From positions 1 through 22,673 of the forward strand of contig CAKRNG010000028.1 of assembly GCA_934370925.1 (NCBI GenBank): 22,673 bases of DNA. Reading direction: 5' to 3'. The notes below the pieces were generated by a model that was not told where the DNA came from, did not search any database, and saw only the letters and a list, made by a program, of their open reading frames with translations. Position 1 is the stretch's first letter. Each line of letters opens with the position of its first letter. The position numbers and the translations under genes are program-made. This DNA is from an uncultured Lacticaseibacillus sp. GTDB lineage: Bacteria; Bacillota; Bacilli; Lactobacillales; Lactobacillaceae. Below, piece after piece: positions 1 through 7,271 of this stretch.

Positions 1-50
1 GCATGACCCCGGAAGAATACCGGAATCATGCCGTTCAAGAAAGCGCATAA
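1..50 (+). CDS. 3' end of an unidentified upstream gene (partial)
   Basis: A frame open from the window edge ends in TAA at 48-50, with C-terminal residues MTPEEYRNHAVQESA. The stretch is too short to identify. In Lactobacillaceae the gene before cinA is often pgsA or a rodZ-like gene, but nothing here confirms either. No intrinsic terminator with a T-run follows; a structured repeat starts about 40 bases downstream. The reading frame could be chance, so confidence is low. Confidence 0.35.
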   Translation, partial: MTPEEYRNHAVQESA

Positions 51-87
51 GACTTTAATTATTTGACTGTCTACTTGTCGCGGAGCC

Positions 88-194
88 GTGCCGATCGGTC
101 TACTGCGATAATTGTGGATGGTGTTACCGAGCTTTTCCCACGGGCGTTTTGACTCGGTGGACACGGAACTCATGACGGGTTCCTCGTCATGAGT
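88..194 (+). repeat. Family D structured repeat, partial copy D1
   Basis: Shares the 15-mer GACTCGGTGGACACG (151-165) and the following hairpin (168-194, arms ACTCATGACG / CGTCATGAGT) with copies at 6530-6659, 7043-7220, 13117-13292 and 13509-13684. Its middle (GGATGGTGTTACC, 115-127) most resembles the copy before gatC. The 5' hairpin found in other copies (CCCTCG...CGAGGG) is not recognisable. It lies between the upstream gene and cinA. Confidence 0.75.
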
Positions 195-250
195 AGCGTA
201 AGAAATTCAAAAAATAAATTTAAATAGTCACGGGGAAATAGCCCCTGAAT

Positions 251-258
251 TGCGAATA
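251..258 (+). promoter_or_regulatory. Possible competence (CIN/com-box-like) motif before cinA
   Basis: TGCGAATA at 251-258 differs by one base from TACGAATA, the box read by the competence sigma factor ComX/SigX in streptococci and relatives, where cinA-recA is a known late-competence operon. It would give a very short leader (roughly 15 nt) still containing the ribosome binding site at 268-272. A one-mismatch octamer is weak evidence on its own. Confidence 0.3.
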
Positions 259-280
259 TATCTATGTGGAGGAAATAAGA

Positions 281-1540
281 ATGGATGCAGAACTGATTGC
301 AGTTGGTACCGAGATGTTGCTTGGCGACATCGTGAATACGAATGCCGCATATTTAGCGCGTGGGTTGAGTCAGATTGGCGTAACGAGTCATTATCAACAA
401 GTCGTTGGGGATAATCCCGAGCGGTTGGATGCGGCGATATCTGTTGCTGAGCAGCGAAGCCAAACAATCATTCTAATGGGCGGACTGGGCCCAACGAAGG
501 ATGATTTGACGAAGCAGGTTTTGGCGAAACACTTAGGTAAACAGTTAGTGGTTGATGACTGGCACCAGAGCAAACTTGTTGCCATGGCGAAGCAGCGTCA
601 GCATGCCCTCACGCCGAATAATCTGGCCCAATCGCTTTATCCAGAGGGGGCACAGACACTCATGAATCACGTGGGACTTGCGGTGGGTGCATTGCTTGAA
701 CAGGGGAGCCATCAGTACGTGTTACTTCCTGGCCCACCACGTGAATTCAAGGCGATGGTGGATCAAGAATTACTCCCTAAATTAATGGGTGAAGACGAGG
801 ATGTGCTGGTTAGCCGAACGTTGCGTTTCTTTGGCTTGGGGGAATCTGCACTCGTTACCGCGATTAGCACGATTATCGATGGGCAAGATAACCCAACAGT
901 GGCACCGTACATTAAGGATTTTGAAGTGACACTACGCATGACGGCACGCGCACAAACCACCGTGATGGCTGATAAGTTGTTAGACGGCATGCAGAAACAA
1001 ATTCTGGCAATCTTGCACCCTTATTATTACGCAACGGGTGCGAACAAGACGCTTGAAGAAACGGTGGTGGCGGCGTTAATTGCACAGAATCGGTCGATTA
1101 CGGCGGCTGAAAGTTTGACGGCGGGCTTATTTCAGGCAACGCTTGGGCGGGTTGCAGGCGTCTCGGCGGTATTCCCAGGTGGGTTCGTGACGTACGCCGC
1201 GGCGGCCAAGGAACAGTTGATTCACGTACCAGTAGAAGTCGTTCAGGCACACGGCGTTGTGAGTGCAGAGACGGCGCGGGCAATGGCAATCGGTGCGAAG
1301 GAAGCGTTGAACACAGATATTGGGATTAGTTTTACGGGGGTTGCGGGGCCAGATAGCCTGGAAGGTCAGCCTGCTGGAACCGTATGGATAGGCCTCGCAA
1401 CGAATCAGGGTGTGCACGCGGCGGTCTATCATCTTTCGGGGACGCGGAATGAAGTTCGGGTGCGCGCAGTGAAAACAGCTCTCATGTTGCTACTACATGC
1501 CTTAACGAAGCAGGGGGAATTAGGAGATGGGGCAGAATGA
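281..1540 (+). CDS. cinA: CinA, competence/damage-inducible protein (NMN amidohydrolase family)
   Basis: A 419-residue protein of normal CinA length with two domains. The N-terminal MoaB/MogA-like domain carries [15 protein letters not shown] near the start and [10 protein letters not shown] at about 66-75. The C-terminal CinA amidase domain carries AAESLTAG (about 275-282) and [19 protein letters not shown] (about 353-371). The family is linked to pyridine nucleotide recycling (ADP-ribose pyrophosphatase and nicotinamide mononucleotide deamidase activities) and, in transformable Gram-positives, to recruitment of RecA during DNA uptake. I chose ATG 281 because GGAGG at 268-272 lies 8 nt upstream; an in-frame GTG at 266 overlaps that site and is unlikely. 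The last 14 bases overlap recA, so the two genes are co-transcribed and probably translationally coupled. Confidence 0.95.
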   Translation: MDAELIAVGTEMLLGDIVNTNAAYLARGLSQIGVTSHYQQVVGDNPERLDAAISVAEQRSQTIILMGGLGPTKDDLTKQVLAKHLGKQLVVDDWHQSKLVAMAKQRQHALTPNNLAQSLYPEGAQTLMNHVGLAVGALLEQGSHQYVLLPGPPREFKAMVDQELLPKLMGEDEDVLVSRTLRFFGLGESALVTAISTIIDGQDNPTVAPYIKDFEVTLRMTARAQTTVMADKLLDGMQKQILAILHPYYYATGANKTLEETVVAALIAQNRSITAAESLTAGLFQATLGRVAGVSAVFPGGFVTYAAAAKEQLIHVPVEVVQAHGVVSAETARAMAIGAKEALNTDIGISFTGVAGPDSLEGQPAGTVWIGLATNQGVHAAVYHLSGTRNEVRVRAVKTALMLLLHALTKQGELGDGAE

Positions 1541-2528
1541 AGATCGCGAGGCAGCACTGAGTAAGGCACTACAGAAAATCGAGAAGAATTTCGGCAAGGG
1601 CTCCGTCATGCGCATGGGTGAACGCGTGGATACACAGGTTGCCACCGTTTCGTCGGGATCGCTTGCGCTGGATGATGCACTTGGCGTGGGCGGCTTTCCA
1701 CGGGGACGAATCGTGGAGGTGTACGGTCCGGAGAGTTCAGGGAAGACAACCCTTGCGCTGCACGCCGTTGCGGAGGTGCAAAAACAAGGGGGCACCGCAG
1801 CGTACATTGACGCGGAAAATGCGATGGACCCCAAGTACGCGACGGCGCTGGGCGTGAACATTGGGGAGTTATTGCTTTCGCAGCCGGATACGGGGGAACA
1901 GGGACTGGAAATTACGGATACGTTGGTTGCTAGTGGCGCAGTCGATATCATTGTGATTGATTCAGTCGCGGCGCTCGTTCCCCGTGCCGAGATTGATGGC
2001 GAAATTGGCGATTCACACGTCGGCTTGCAGGCACGCCTAATGTCGCAGGCACTTCGCAAACTATCGGGGCAGATTAACCGAACCAAAACGATTGCGATCT
2101 TCATCAATCAAATCCGGGAAAAGGTCGGGGTGATGTTTGGTAATCCGGAAACAACCCCGGGTGGCCGGGCGCTCAAGTTTTATTCAACTGTACGTTTAGA
2201 AGTGCGGCGCGCCGAGCAAATTAAGGACAGCGCGAATGTCATCGGTAACCGAACGAAGATCAAAGTGGTGAAGAATAAGGTCGCCCCGCCATTTCGCGTT
2301 GCGGAAGTCGACATCATGTACGGTCAGGGAATTTCACAGACGGGTGAAATTCTGGACATGGCGGTTGAAAAAGACTTGGTGGCAAAAAGTGGCTCTTGGT
2401 ACAGTTATCAGGAAAGTCGTATTGGGCAAGGTCGCGAAACCACGAAGACGTATTTGGATGAGCATCCAGAAATTCGGGAAGCCGTCCGTACGCAGGTTCG
2501 AACGGCATACGGAATGTCAGAAGAATGA
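1527..2528 (+). CDS. recA: Recombinase RecA
   Basis: A 333-residue RecA: DNA-dependent ATPase that forms filaments on single-stranded DNA, performs strand exchange and triggers LexA self-cleavage. The Walker A motif GPESSGKT is at residues 67-74. Other signatures are [36 protein letters not shown], the L2-region [22 protein letters not shown], and [14 protein letters not shown]. The protein is short for the family (E. coli 353) because the acidic C-terminal tail is nearly absent; it ends AYGMSEE. The ATG at 1527 lies inside the end of cinA, with GGGGG at 1513-1517 as a plausible ribosome binding site. I found no good LexA box immediately upstream; transcription probably comes from the cinA promoter and possibly an internal one. 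Confidence 0.98.
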   Translation: MGQNEDREAALSKALQKIEKNFGKGSVMRMGERVDTQVATVSSGSLALDDALGVGGFPRGRIVEVYGPESSGKTTLALHAVAEVQKQGGTAAYIDAENAMDPKYATALGVNIGELLLSQPDTGEQGLEITDTLVASGAVDIIVIDSVAALVPRAEIDGEIGDSHVGLQARLMSQALRKLSGQINRTKTIAIFINQIREKVGVMFGNPETTPGGRALKFYSTVRLEVRRAEQIKDSANVIGNRTKIKVVKNKVAPPFRVAEVDIMYGQGISQTGEILDMAVEKDLVAKSGSWYSYQESRIGQGRETTKTYLDEHPEIREAVRTQVRTAYGMSEE

Positions 2529-2530
2529 CG

Positions 2531-2658
2531 AGGCTGTGCTATAAGTTGATTTGGTCCCAGTATACAAAGCAGGCCCGGCGGAAATCCCGAACTGAGGATT
2601 TTTGTCGGGCCTGCTTTGTATATTAGGGGACGGTCTTCTGGCGCGCGACTGGATGATA
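2531..2658 (+). repeat. Family A long-hairpin repeat, copy A1
   Basis: The core hairpin has arms 2561-2587 and 2596-2622 around the loop CGAACTGA: 17 uninterrupted Watson-Crick pairs, then 10 more pairs counting G-T wobbles. GTCCC (2554-2558) and GGGAC (2627-2631) extend it. The same element, with a longer intact outer stem, is at 6661-6788; both end CTTCTGGCGCGCGACTGGATG. It starts just after the recA stop and may act as the operon's terminator or RNA-stabilising 3' structure, though no T-run follows. Confidence 0.8.
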
Positions 2659-2835
2659 CGTGTGAATTCGGTGCATTGCGGTGTCAGAAGTCAGATTGCC
2701 CTTGAATGGGATGATATATATCGTTGACTTCAGGCAGGCACACCATCATGCTGGTCGGAGCGCACATATAATTGAAAATACGCATAACTAGCGGCAAAAC
2801 TTGTAACCCCTTTCGTTGCCGAGCTGTCGCCATTT
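2659..2835. other. Intergenic stretch before the rny promoter
   Basis: No convincing gene. A small hairpin with arms CGGCAA and TTGCCG lies around 2793-2821. A TATAAT at 2767-2772 has no matching -35 at the usual distance. Otherwise I see nothing assignable. Confidence 0.4.
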
Positions 2836-2838
2836 TTA

Positions 2839-2867
2839 TTGACACCCTTTGAAATGACAGCTAAAAT
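2839..2867 (+). promoter_or_regulatory. Sigma-A promoter of rny
   Basis: Perfect TTGACA at 2839-2844, a 17-bp spacer and TAAAAT at 2862-2867. Transcription would start near 2874, leaving a leader of about 74 nt before the GTG start at 2948. This is the best promoter in the window and makes rny independent of cinA-recA. Confidence 0.8.
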
Positions 2868-2947
2868 GGATAATTGTAATAATCTACAAAATTTAAAAAG
2901 CATCTGAGTTTGAAAAGACTTAATTTAGATGATGCGGAGGTGAGAAC

Positions 2948-4516
2948 GTGACAGCAGGAATTCTGCTCGCGGTAGTCCCCGCAGCCATCGCTATCGTGGT
3001 TGGATACGCTTGTGGTTACCTTGTACGCAAACGGGTCCACGAAAAAAATCTAAACCAAGCAACTAGCACGGCCGAGGGAATTATCGCACAAGCAAAGACG
3101 GAGGCCGCAGCACTGAAAAAGGAAACGGTCCTCGAAGCAAAAGAGGAAGTTAACCGTTACCGCAGTCAGGTCGAAGACGAATTAAGAGATCGGCGTGGTG
3201 AAGTCGCAAAGACCGAGAATCGTTTGGACGCGCGCGAGGAATCACTAGACCGCCGAGATGAAACGCTTGATCGAAAAGAACAAAGCCTGTCTGACCGGGA
3301 TAACAATCTTGGTAGACGGCAAGAAGAGCTTGATGCACTGGCTGAGAAGCTTGCGCATAGTGAGGCTGACGCACAGGCTGAGTTGGCACGAATTGCCGAT
3401 TTGACCCCAGAAGCAGCTAGAACAGAGGTTATGGATCAGACTCGCGACGAGTTGACACATGAACGTGCCTTGATGGTACGCGAGAGTGAAGATGAGGCGA
3501 GGAGCTCGGCTGCCAAGGTGGCCAAGTCACTGATTGCAGACGCAATTCAGCGTTCCGCCGCGGATATCGTGACGGAAACGACGGTGACGGTCGTAACCTT
3601 GCCAACTGACGACATGAAGGGCCGAATTATTGGTCGTGAAGGCCGAAACATTCGGACTCTCGAAACACTGACGGGGATTGATATCATCATCGATGACACC
3701 CCTGAAGCGGTCGTTCTGTCAGGATTTGACCCAATTCGGCGTGAAATCGCCCGGATGGCACTTGAAGCATTGATTCAAGATGGCCGTATCCACCCAGCTC
3801 GCATTGAAGAAGCTGTGGATAAGGCACGTCGCCAGATGGATGAGCAGATGCGCGAAATTGGTGAGAAGGCCCTGTTTGATGTGGGTATCCACAACATGCA
3901 CCCAGATTTAATCAAGACGCTTGGTCGTCTGCACTACCGGACAAGTTACGGTCAGAATGTGCTTGATCACTCCATCCAAGTTGCAAAGCTTGCGGGTGTG
4001 ATGGCCGCAGAATTAGACGAAGACGTTACCTTAGCGAAACGCGCGGGGTTATTACACGATATTGGTAAAGCGGTTGACCATGAAGTTGAAGGGTCACACG
4101 TCGAGTTGGGCGTCGAATTGACGCGCAAATACCACGAACCACAAGTGGTGGTGAACACCATTGCTTCACATCACGGCGATACGGAAGCAACCAGCGTGAC
4201 GGCCATTTTGGTTGCCTCAGCAGATGCAATTTCCGCCGCCCGTCCAGGTGCACGTAGCGAATCACTTGAGAACTACCTGCACCGTCTTGAGAAACTGGAA
4301 AGCATTGCCAACAGTTTCGACGGTGTGGATCACAGTTACGCCATCCAGGCTGGCCGTGAAATCCGGGTAATTGTGAAACCGGAACAGCTATCCGATGATG
4401 CATCGACGCTGGTTGCACGGGACATTAAGAACGAAATCGAACATAATCTTGAGTACCCAGGACACATCAAGGTCACGGTTATCCGTGAAACGCGGCGTGT
4501 CGAGTACGCAAAGTAA
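2948..4516 (+). CDS. rny: Ribonuclease Y
   Basis: A 522-residue membrane-anchored endoribonuclease, usual length for RNase Y, which starts mRNA decay in Firmicutes. Domains in order: one N-terminal transmembrane helix (about 3-24, VRKR on the cytoplasmic side), a long charged coiled coil (about 30-200, rich in R/E/D heptads such as [18 protein letters not shown]), a KH RNA-binding domain with [12 protein letters not shown] (225-236), and an HD metal-dependent phosphodiesterase domain with the catalytic pair in LLHDIGK (H370, D371) and a further H-rich stretch (SHHGD). The GTG start is supported by GGAGG at 2936-2940, 7 nt upstream. Downstream are two small hairpins, then a large gene-free region, so it is probably a single-gene transcript. 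Confidence 0.98.
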   Translation: MTAGILLAVVPAAIAIVVGYACGYLVRKRVHEKNLNQATSTAEGIIAQAKTEAAALKKETVLEAKEEVNRYRSQVEDELRDRRGEVAKTENRLDAREESLDRRDETLDRKEQSLSDRDNNLGRRQEELDALAEKLAHSEADAQAELARIADLTPEAARTEVMDQTRDELTHERALMVRESEDEARSSAAKVAKSLIADAIQRSAADIVTETTVTVVTLPTDDMKGRIIGREGRNIRTLETLTGIDIIIDDTPEAVVLSGFDPIRREIARMALEALIQDGRIHPARIEEAVDKARRQMDEQMREIGEKALFDVGIHNMHPDLIKTLGRLHYRTSYGQNVLDHSIQVAKLAGVMAAELDEDVTLAKRAGLLHDIGKAVDHEVEGSHVELGVELTRKYHEPQVVVNTIASHHGDTEATSVTAILVASADAISAARPGARSESLENYLHRLEKLESIANSFDGVDHSYAIQAGREIRVIVKPEQLSDDASTLVARDIKNEIEHNLEYPGHIKVTVIRETRRVEYAK

Positions 4517-4526
4517 TGGTCAAATA

Positions 4527-4580
4527 CCACGCGAACCAACATGCGTGGACACAAAAGGGGTGCGATGTGCATCCCTTTTG
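4527..4580 (+). terminator. Double hairpin, probable rny terminator
   Basis: Arms CCACGC and GCGTGG (4527-4548) are followed by CAAAAGGG...CCCTTTTG (4552-4580) with an inner TGC/GCA pairing. The T's lie in the 3' arm rather than after it, so termination is plausible but not certain. Confidence 0.55.
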
Positions 4581-4599
4581 CATACATACGAATTGAGGT

Positions 4600-4896
4600 G
4601 GCCGGCAGTTGCGGGGGCAAGTTCGACTCCGGTTTTGTGGTGTCTCCAGTGGTGAGGCACGGGCCGGCAATTGTGGGGAAAAGCTCGGCTCCGGTTTTGG
4701 CGTGTCTCCAGTAGTGGGGCACGGTTCCATAATTATGACCAAAGACCGGTCATAATTATTCCACCTCGCTTTGAGCCTGCCAGGAAGCCCGCCTGTCAGT
4801 CTCAAAGACGTCCCGTATCTAGGCGGTAAACCGCCAAGATACCTTCACTACTTCCGCACCCCAAAACCTCCGCCGAACTTGTCCCCGCAACTGCCT
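4600..4896 (+). repeat. Family B cloverleaf-like repeat, copy B1 (with internal duplication)
   Basis: Imperfect terminal inverted repeats of about 50 bp (GGCAGTTG... at the left, ...CAACTGCC at the right) enclose three hairpins: ATAATTATGACC / GGTCATAATTAT (4729-4759), CTTTGAG / CTCAAAG (4769-4807), and GTATCT-A-GGCGGT / ACCGCC-A-AGATAC (4815-4842). The reverse complement of the whole unit is at 18636-18866. This copy carries an extra 62-bp tandem duplication of its left end (4600-4661 and 4662-4723). It has no coding potential I would trust. It is MITE-sized, but no target-site duplication was evident to me. Confidence 0.85.
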
Positions 4897-4942
4897 ACAT
4901 CTTCCGCTAATCATCTTTAGGTTTGAATGAAAAGATGTTGAC

Positions 4943-4970
4943 GCAACGTCGCTGTCGCTCCTTGCGTTGC
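4943..4970 (+). repeat. Family F short hairpin repeat, copy F1
   Basis: GCAACGTCGC...GCTCCTTGCGTT, with arms GCAACG / CGTTGC; the same pattern is at 18449-18478 on the same strand. Flanking GATG (4934-4937) and CATC extend the pairing here. Function unknown. Confidence 0.5.
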
Positions 4971-5052
4971 ATCTGTCTGTTGCCTGGCTACGTTGGAACT
5001 CGGAGGATAATATCACAAGTCAATCTTCAGTGAGCAAGTCTATCCTCGATAA

Positions 5053-5099
5053 GACATTCGCGAGCAGCCGCGAATGTCCTGCCTAAAAAGGTTTTTTCC
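5053..5099 (+). terminator. Terminator-like hairpin of family G, copy G1
   Basis: A perfect 10-bp stem, GACATTCGCG (5053-5062) and CGCGAATGTC (5069-5078), is followed by CTGCCTAAAAAGG and a TTTTTT run (5092-5097). The trailing CTGyCTAAAAAG motif recurs after a different stem at 9819-9830, so this is a repeated unit and not only a terminator. Confidence 0.5.
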
Positions 5100-5140
5100 T
5101 AAATAAAGAGGGGGATTAACTTATCCAATATATCTTTGTA

Positions 5141-5348
5141 GGTACGTACTGGCGGTCTTCGTTGCGGGCGTTGAGGGCCAAGTGGTGGAAGTCTGACCGG
5201 GTTTTGGTCAGACTGGCAGATTTGGAGACTCGCGGGAGCGCAGCGAGCCGAGGCTTCAAATCTAGCCGGAAGACGCGTCAGCGGCTGTAGGCGGCCACAC
5301 CACGTTCCGGCCCTCATAAGCCCGCAACGGAGAGCGCCTGTGCGTACC
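5141..5348 (+). repeat. Family C structured element with long terminal inverted repeats
   Basis: A 208-bp element. Left end 5141-5169 and right end 5320-5348 match as inverted repeats at 25 of 29 positions by my count. Pairing continues inward through GAGGGCC/GGCCCTC and GTGGTG/CACCAC. Enclosed are AGTCTGACC / GGTCAGACT (5190-5214, loop GGGTTTT) and AGATTTG / CAAATCT (about 5218-5262) with an inner CTCGC/GCGAG. The architecture matches family B, and the apex GACCGGGTTTTGGTC is identical to that in copy B2. Only one copy in the window. Confidence 0.75.
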
Positions 5349-5376
5349 GGCTTGCCTGCCCCAGTAACAGACCAAG

Positions 5377-5405
5377 TGCGGACGGGCGGGATAGAGTGGT
5401 AAAAT
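5377..5405 (+). promoter_or_regulatory. Probable extended -10 promoter of tagO
   Basis: TG at 5397-5398 and TAAAAT at 5400-5405 form an extended -10. The -35 position (TGCGGA, 5377-5382) is poor. The same TGGTAAAAT word stands before pcrA and gatC. The leader to ATG 5443 is about 30 nt. Confidence 0.5.
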
Positions 5406-5442
5406 AGAAGCAATGAATCGTAAAGGAAAGTAGGACGACAAG

Positions 5443-6525
5443 ATGTCGGTATTCAAAATCGTGGTCAGTCTGTTTACGACAATGATCATTTCGACGGCCA
5501 TCACGCCATTCGTGCGACGTTTAGCCTTCGTACTCGGTGCGGTTGACAAGCCGGGGAAGCGACGCGTGAATAAAGTGCCTATGCCTACGCTTGGCGGGCT
5601 CGCCATCTTTTTGGCGTTTACGTTCGCAACGTTCGTTTTACTGCGTCCCCAATTCAATACACACATGATGTTCTCGCTTTTTCTGGCTGAGTCCGTCGTG
5701 GTGGTGACCGGGACGATTGATGACATTAAGGAATTAACGCCCAAGCAGAAGATGTTTGGGTTGTTCATTGCGGCGCTCATCGTCTATTTCTTGGCGGGAG
5801 TCAAAATGACGCAGATAAACCTAGGACCACTTCATTTTCAACTTGGCTGGCTCAGCTTGCCGATTACCGTCTTCTGGATTTTGGGGATTTCAAATGCCGT
5901 GAACCTGCTGGATGGCCTTGATGGTCTGGCGACTGGTGTTTCCATCATTGCCCTCACCACGATGGGGATTATCGGATTCTTCTTCCTGAGTGTGGCGGAA
6001 GTGGGCACATCCATCATGATTTTCACACTGGTGGCGGCGCTCATCGGCTTCTTACCCCACAATTTCTATCCTGCCCGCATCTTTTTGGGGGACACGGGCT
6101 CGCTTTTTATCGGGTTCATGTTGTCAGTCCTGTCGTTGCAGGGCCTCAAGAACGTGACGTTTGTGTCGCTGGTGATTCCGATTATTGCGCTGGGCGTCCC
6201 CATTACGGATACATTTTTTGCCATCGTGCGTCGTCTATTGAACCGCGTACCGGTGTCGCAGGCGGATAAACATCACCTGCATCACCGTCTAATGCAGTTG
6301 GGATTAACGCACCGCCAAACGGTTCTCGTCATTTATGGCATTGAACTTGTTTTCGCCATGATTGCGTTGCTATACCCGCTCAACTCGACAGTCGGCAACA
6401 TTTTATTAACAATCGGCGTTTTATTCGGTCTCGAACTCTTCGTCGAACTCATCGGTCTTCTTGGCAAAGACCGGACACCACTCCTTTTTGCCATCAAACA
6501 TGCCGTTCACCGGATTAATAAGTAG
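5443..6525 (+). CDS. tagO: Undecaprenyl-phosphate GlcNAc-1-phosphate transferase (TagO/WecA type)
   Basis: A 360-residue polytopic membrane enzyme of the MraY/WecA family, which moves GlcNAc-1-phosphate from UDP-GlcNAc onto undecaprenyl phosphate, the first step of wall teichoic acid or other wall polysaccharide synthesis at the cytoplasmic membrane face. Family motifs are all present: DDIKELTPKQKM (93-104), NAVNLLDGLDGLA (151-163), FLGDTGS (214-220) and the histidine-rich cytoplasmic loop HHLHHRL (277-283). About ten hydrophobic helices are visible. The ATG at 5443 follows AGGA at 5432-5435. It is flanked on both sides by large repeat-rich gaps, so it is probably transcribed alone. Whether its product feeds teichoic acid or another glycan cannot be told from this window. 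Confidence 0.93.
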   Translation: MSVFKIVVSLFTTMIISTAITPFVRRLAFVLGAVDKPGKRRVNKVPMPTLGGLAIFLAFTFATFVLLRPQFNTHMMFSLFLAESVVVVTGTIDDIKELTPKQKMFGLFIAALIVYFLAGVKMTQINLGPLHFQLGWLSLPITVFWILGISNAVNLLDGLDGLATGVSIIALTTMGIIGFFFLSVAEVGTSIMIFTLVAALIGFLPHNFYPARIFLGDTGSLFIGFMLSVLSLQGLKNVTFVSLVIPIIALGVPITDTFFAIVRRLLNRVPVSQADKHHLHHRLMQLGLTHRQTVLVIYGIELVFAMIALLYPLNSTVGNILLTIGVLFGLELFVELIGLLGKDRTPLLFAIKHAVHRINK

Positions 6526-6529
6526 GTAC

Positions 6530-6659
6530 GGGGGTCCCTCGCTTCGCATCGAGGGCGCTGCGTCCACTTGCTTAATGGTGACGGTTGATCGGCCCGCCTC
6601 GGTGACTTTGAATCATCTCACCAACATTTGCTCACCTGAACTTTGACTCGGTGGACACG
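6530..6659 (+). repeat. Family D repeat, truncated copy D2
   Basis: Begins with the 5' hairpin CCCTCG...CGAGGG (6535-6554) and runs through the body to GACTCGGTGGACACG (6645-6659). It stops there: the terminal CTCAT-type hairpin seen in copies D1, D3, D4 and D5 is missing and family A copy A2 follows directly. It begins five bases after the tagO stop codon. Confidence 0.8.
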
Positions 6660-6660
6660 A

Positions 6661-6788
6661 GAGAGGCTGCGCCAGAAGACGGTTTGGCCCCGGTATACAA
6701 GACAGACCCGGTGGAAATCCCGAACTTAGGATTTCCGCCGGGCCTGCCTTGTATGTGAGGGGACAGTCTTCTGGCGCGCGACTGGATG
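6661..6788 (+). repeat. Family A long-hairpin repeat, copy A2
   Basis: The most complete copy: outer arms GCGCCAGAAGAC (6669-6680) and GTCTTCTGGCGC (6766-6777) close a stem of about 50 bp with small bulges around the loop CGAACTTA (6721-6728). It aligns along its length with 2531-2658 and adjoins truncated D2. Confidence 0.8.
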
Positions 6789-6886
6789 TAACGTTCGTGT
6801 GCTTTGGACTTATGGCGCACCCCCCGCCATGGTTAATCACTTGTGCACTGTGCCTAGTTTGAAAATATTGCAACAGCTTATGCGGA

Positions 6887-6919
6887 ATCGTCATCCTGAA
6901 TGTGGATGGCGATTTTTTT
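6887..6919 (+). terminator. Intrinsic terminator
   Basis: A 10-bp stem, ATCGTCATCC (6887-6896) and GGATGGCGAT (6904-6913) with one G-T pair, followed by a run of seven T's. It probably ends tagO transcription about 360 bases after the stop codon, or a short transcript within the gap. A very similar terminator lies at 13416-13446, likewise between two opposed family D copies. Confidence 0.8.
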
Positions 6920-7042
6920 ATTCGGGGTAAAAAGCAAAAACAGATGGAATGCACCAACATAAGTGACCAAAATTATGAACGTAAAGGTAGAGCTACTCGT
7001 GGTGCACGATGCTAGTTGGCAAAATCAGGCAAACTTGGCGGA
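6920..7042. other. Intergenic spacer between terminator and D3
   Basis: No gene, hairpin or clear promoter recognised. A short self-complementary word (GTGCAC, around 7003) is not convincing. Confidence 0.4.
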
Positions 7043-7220
7043 CGACTAGCCCCATAACTCATTGCGGGGTACCCGCAATGAGCAGCGTGTCCACCGAGTC
7101 GTCATTCAGGTGGGCAGATGTTGGTGAGATGATCCAAAGTCACCGAGGTGGGTCGATCAACCGTGACCAGTAAGCAAAAGAATGCAGCGCCCCCGAAGCG
7201 ATAGCGAGGGACCTCCGAGG
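7043..7220 (-). repeat. Family D repeat, full copy D3 (inverted)
   Basis: Reverse-complement copy with CGTGTCCACCGAGTC at 7086-7100 and the terminal hairpin CTCATTGCGGG / CCCGCAATGAG at 7058-7082. It pairs as an inverted repeat with D2 and ends about 40 bases before the pcrA -10 box. Confidence 0.85.
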
Positions 7221-7262
7221 CCAATAACCAGCGTCCCCCCACTACAATGACGGACAAATGTT

Positions 7263-7271
7263 TGGTAAAAT
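7263..7271 (+). promoter_or_regulatory. Extended -10 promoter of pcrA
   Basis: TGGTAAAAT: TG at 7263-7264 and TAAAAT at 7266-7271, with no recognisable TTGACA. Position and sequence match the elements before tagO and gatC. It lies 38 bases before ATG 7309, which argues against the in-frame ATG at 7258 being the start. Confidence 0.6.

Noticed and set aside
1520..2107. 195-codon minus-strand frame opposite recA
   Set aside because: Ser/Ala/Pro-rich shadow of the recA codon pattern, without a ribosome binding site or recognisable motifs.
4600..5348. A tRNA or riboswitch explaining the cloverleaf-like folds of families B and C
   Set aside because: No tRNA features such as GGTTCGAATCC or an acceptor CCA with correct arm sizes, no riboswitch core I recognise, and two inverted copies of B before and after unrelated genes argue for a dispersed repeat.
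6613..6960. 115-codon minus-strand frame in the tagO-pcrA gap
   Set aside because: It runs through parts of D2, all of A2 and the terminator; its composition follows the repeats and there is no family resemblance.
7078..7173. Short ORF within family D copy D3 (31 codons, MSSVSTESSFRW...), with a similarly placed ATG and VSTE reading in copies D1, D4 and D5
   Set aside because: No ribosome binding site precedes the ATG, which lies in a hairpin arm. The frame is interrupted at different points in D2, D4 and D5. Conservation is better explained by the nucleotide structure, although a decayed gene fragment cannot be fully excluded.
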